NCBI GenBank assembly: GCA_964650975.1
Contig: CAZYWA010000394.1
Location: 1-7,732, forward strand
Reading direction: 5' to 3'
Length of the DNA: 7,732 nucleotides
Origin: CAZYWA01 sp964650975 [NCBI: uncultured bacterium]
Lineage (GTDB): Bacteria; JADJOY01
Position numbers and translations under genes: made by a program
Notes under the pieces: generated by a model
What the model saw: the letters and a program-made list of their open reading frames with translations, nothing else
What the model was told of the DNA's origin: nothing
Databases searched by the model: none
Shown here: positions 6,003-7,732 of the stretch, piece after piece
Position numbering within the stretch: the first letter of the stretch is position 1
Layout of the letters: each line of letters starts with the position of its first letter

Positions 6003-7504
6003 GCCGCGAGGCGATCCGCGGCCCGCAGCGAGAACGCCATGATCGTTTCTTGTGGGTTCACGCCGAGCGAGCTCGGGAAGACGCTTCCGTCGACGACCCA
6101 CAGATCGCGCAGGTCGTGGGCGCGCAGATCTTCGTCGACCACCGAGCGCCGCGGGTCGACGCCCATGCGGCACGTTCCGAGCGGATGGAACGCCATGAGC
6201 TCGAGATCGCTGGCCCGGACCTCGGAGCCGGTGAAAATCGCGACGTCGTCGGGGCGCCGCATGTCGGTGAATCCGTAGACCGACGGCATGACCCGCTTGG
6301 CACCAGCGGCGAAGTAGATGCGGGCCAGCACGCCGACACCCTTCACCATGCGCTCAGTGTCGAAGCGATTGAGCTGGTAAGTCATGACCGGCTTTCCCGC
6401 CACGTTCCACACCCGTCCGTGGCTGGTGTCCGAGACCATGACTCCGAAGATCGCGATGTGGCGGAGCTCGGAGACCAGACGCTTGAATTCCCGGCCGACG
6501 AAGGGCAGCCCCGGTCCGATCAGGTCGGGAGGTCCCTGGGCTCCCTCGAGCATGATGCCTTCGTCCTTGTACTCGTCGACCATGTAGCCCTGCGGCACAC
6601 CGCGCCAGCCATCGAGCTCCTCGTCGAAGAGTGCCGCCACCCGCGACGCTGGATGAATCGTCAGGTTCTTCCCCAGCTCGCCGCTCTGGTTCGCGAGGCC
6701 GTTCGAGAGCAGCAGCACCGGCGAGTAGACAGCGCCGCAGGCGACCACCACGGCGCGCGCTCGAACTCGCACGCGCACCGAGCGAGCGGCATCCCGGGTG
6801 ACGCCATGGGCGGCGTGACCCTCGACTCCCACCGCGACGCCCCGCTCCACCAGCACCCGCTTCACCTTGACCCGGGTGTAGATGCGCGCGCCCGCGGCGT
6901 CAGCCCGAGGGATGTAAGTCAGGTGCATGGGTTGCTTGCCGTCCTCGGGGCAGCCGAAGCAGCACACACCGGAACCCTTGCAGTGATCGGAGACGTTGCG
7001 GTGGAGCGGCCCGTGCGAGAGCCCGAGCGCACCGGCGCCGCGGCGGATCACGTCGGCGTTCTTGCCCCACAGGTGCGGCTTCACCGGCTGGACGTGGGTG
7101 TCGCGCTCGACCCGCTCGTAGTAGGGAGCGAGATCCTCCGGCGTCACCCCGCGCAACCCCAGGTCCCGGCCCCAGCGGTGGAGCACCCGGTCGGGCGTCC
7201 GGAACATGGTGCCGGAATTGATCGTGGTGGTTCCGCCGAGGGTGCAACCGAGCGGCAACGGAACTCCGGGAAACCCCAGCGTCGAGGTGATGCCCTGGTC
7301 CCGGTACATGAGCCGGAACATGTCGCCCAGCTTGCGGTTGAAATCGGGTTTGCTGACCTGCCGCCCCTCCTCGAGCAACGCGACGGAGAAGCCGCGCTCG
7401 GCGAGCGACGCCGCGAGCGGCGCGCCGCCGGCGCCCGAGCCCACCACCACCACGTCGACCGACTCGTCGACGGTATGTCCCGTGGCGGAGACGTCGACGA
7501 TCAC
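5987..7504 (-). CDS. GMC-family FAD-dependent oxidoreductase (long-chain alcohol oxidase / cholesterol oxidase-like)
   Basis: A 505-residue flavoprotein of normal GMC length. The FAD dinucleotide fold is at 17-47 (VVVVGSGAGGAPLAASLAER, ending in acidic E45-E46 for the ribose). The second GMC signature 'GCTLGGTTTINSGTMFRTP' is at 86-104. The substrate domain contains a Cys cluster (C175-x5-C181-C182-x2-C185). The C-terminal signature is 'AFHPLGTCRMG' (438-448) and 'LWVVDGSVFPSSLGVNPQET' (468-487). By analogy with cholesterol oxidase, H440 and N483 are the catalytic His/Asn pair; the second His of glucose oxidase is replaced by Asn here. It should oxidise a primary or secondary alcohol to aldehyde or ketone; the pairing with the upstream small protein favours a fatty-alcohol-oxidase-like role. 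There is no N-terminal export signal. The GTG start at 7504 has GGAG 8 nt upstream and overlaps the preceding stop (GTGA), so translation is probably coupled. The electron acceptor (oxygen or a cytochrome) is unknown. Confidence 0.93.
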   Translation of the reverse strand: MIVDVSATGHTVDESVDVVVVGSGAGGAPLAASLAERGFSVALLEEGRQVSKPDFNRKLGDMFRLMYRDQGITSTLGFPGVPLPLGCTLGGTTTINSGTMFRTPDRVLHRWGRDLGLRGVTPEDLAPYYERVERDTHVQPVKPHLWGKNADVIRRGAGALGLSHGPLHRNVSDHCKGSGVCCFGCPEDGKQPMHLTYIPRADAAGARIYTRVKVKRVLVERGVAVGVEGHAAHGVTRDAARSVRVRVRARAVVVACGAVYSPVLLLSNGLANQSGELGKNLTIHPASRVAALFDEELDGWRGVPQGYMVDEYKDEGIMLEGAQGPPDLIGPGLPFVGREFKRLVSELRHIAIFGVMVSDTSHGRVWNVAGKPVMTYQLNRFDTERMVKGVGVLARIYFAAGAKRVMPSVYGFTDMRRPDDVAIFTGSEVRASDLELMAFHPLGTCRMGVDPRRSVVDEDLRAHDLRDLWVVDGSVFPSSLGVNPQETIMAFSLRAADRLAAQLGG

Positions 7505-7731
7505 GAAACCGGCTCCGCCCGAGCCGCCGATGCCAGCGCCACCGTTCCTTGCACGATGTTCCCCGGCGCGTAGCCGATCGCGAGCTGAACCTCGGGGATC
7601 GAGCCGTAGACCATCGTCACCACGGTCTTGAGCGCGAGCAGCGCCGAGCGCCGCAGATAGAGCCGGCTCTCGTCCCAGGCGCGCACGTAGCGAACACGCT
7701 CGTCGCGGTCGAGATTCACGAAGCGCTTGAA
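7501..7731 (-). CDS. Small partner protein of the GMC oxidoreductase (FAO N-terminal / gluconate 2-dehydrogenase subunit 3-like), 5' end outside window
   Basis: The frame is open to the right edge and reads FKRFVNLDRDERVRYVRAWD onwards, so the true start lies beyond the window. The GTG at 7719 is internal to a conserved 'FxR' type helix and is not a convincing start. The visible 76 residues contain 'RDERVRYVRAWDESR', 'LRRSALLALKTVVTMVYGSI' and 'PEVQLAIGY'. This pattern recalls the region just before the FAD domain in plant long-chain alcohol oxidases and the small gluconate 2-dehydrogenase subunit 3-like proteins encoded next to bacterial GMC enzymes. The role is probably a structural or membrane-associating subunit of the oxidoreductase, since no catalytic motif is seen. 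The TGA stop (7503-7501) overlaps the GMC start codon, so the two are coupled and likely made in equal amounts. Any leader peptide is outside the window. Family assignment rests on a short segment and on context. Confidence 0.68.
   Translation of the reverse strand, partial: FKRFVNLDRDERVRYVRAWDESRLYLRRSALLALKTVVTMVYGSIPEVQLAIGYAPGNIVQGTVALASAARAEPVS
7502..7518 (-). promoter_or_regulatory. Ribosome binding site and GTGA start/stop overlap of the GMC gene
   Basis: On the - strand GGAG is followed after 8 nt by the GTG at 7504. The upstream gene's TGA shares two bases with this start (GTGA). The combination supports the GTG start and translational coupling. Confidence 0.6.
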
Positions 7732-7732
7732 G

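Noticed and set aside
5963-7573. 536-codon open frame on the + strand opposite the GMC gene
   Set aside because: Its translation is His/Arg/Asp-rich without motifs, while the opposite strand encodes a complete GMC oxidoreductase with all signatures.
1-7732. CRISPR array, tRNA, rRNA, transposase, phage or attachment site
   Set aside because: None was seen on either strand. There are no direct repeats with spacers, no tRNA-like cloverleaf, and no mobile-element protein.

Overview
The window is strongly GC-rich bacterial DNA with dense, tightly packed genes. The gene set is a branched-chain-amino-acid-type solute-binding protein fragment, MltG, a DksA/TraR-family protein, a zinc-ribbon Ser/Thr kinase with a GYF_2-like domain, a GT-C-like membrane protein and a GMC oxidoreductase with a small partner. 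This suggests an uncultivated, complex Gram-negative lineage of the former Deltaproteobacteria kind (Myxococcota, Binatota or similar). That placement is inference from gene content only; there is no rRNA or other phylogenetic marker here.

Layout. (1) Positions 2-430 hold an odd open frame on the + strand. Its first ~72 codons are the middle of a periplasmic solute-binding protein, and the next ~70 codons are the C-terminal end of the endolytic murein transglycosylase MltG. The two halves meet in frame near 206-222, and no stop follows where MltG should end. This is either a chimeric join in the assembly or the scar of a deletion. (2) dksA lies on the - strand (554-976), with a good promoter and Shine-Dalgarno. 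(3) A divergent + strand cluster starts at 1149. It holds an unrecognised single-pass membrane protein (1149-2420), the multidomain kinase (2445-4328) and a polytopic GT-C-like protein (4377-6002). The gaps are 24 and 48 nt, so it looks like an operon. (4) On the - strand, entering from the right edge, a small FAO/gluconate-dehydrogenase-subunit-3-like protein (C-terminal part only, 7501-7731) is translationally coupled through a GTGA overlap to a GMC flavoprotein oxidoreductase (5987-7504). The 3' end of the GMC gene overlaps that of the GT-C-like gene by 16 bp.

How the genes may work together. The kinase has its catalytic domain inside the cell and an unrecognised domain outside. It sits between an anchored extracytoplasmic protein and a probable lipid-linked-sugar transferase, so an envelope-sensing or envelope-modifying module is a reasonable hypothesis but is not shown. 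The GMC pair most resembles a split version of the long-chain alcohol oxidase architecture and probably oxidises a hydrophobic alcohol or sterol. I saw no CRISPR array, tRNA, rRNA, insertion sequence or phage gene. The most unusual sequence observation is the solute-binding protein/MltG chimera. The most interesting candidate biology is the kinase-centred membrane cluster.
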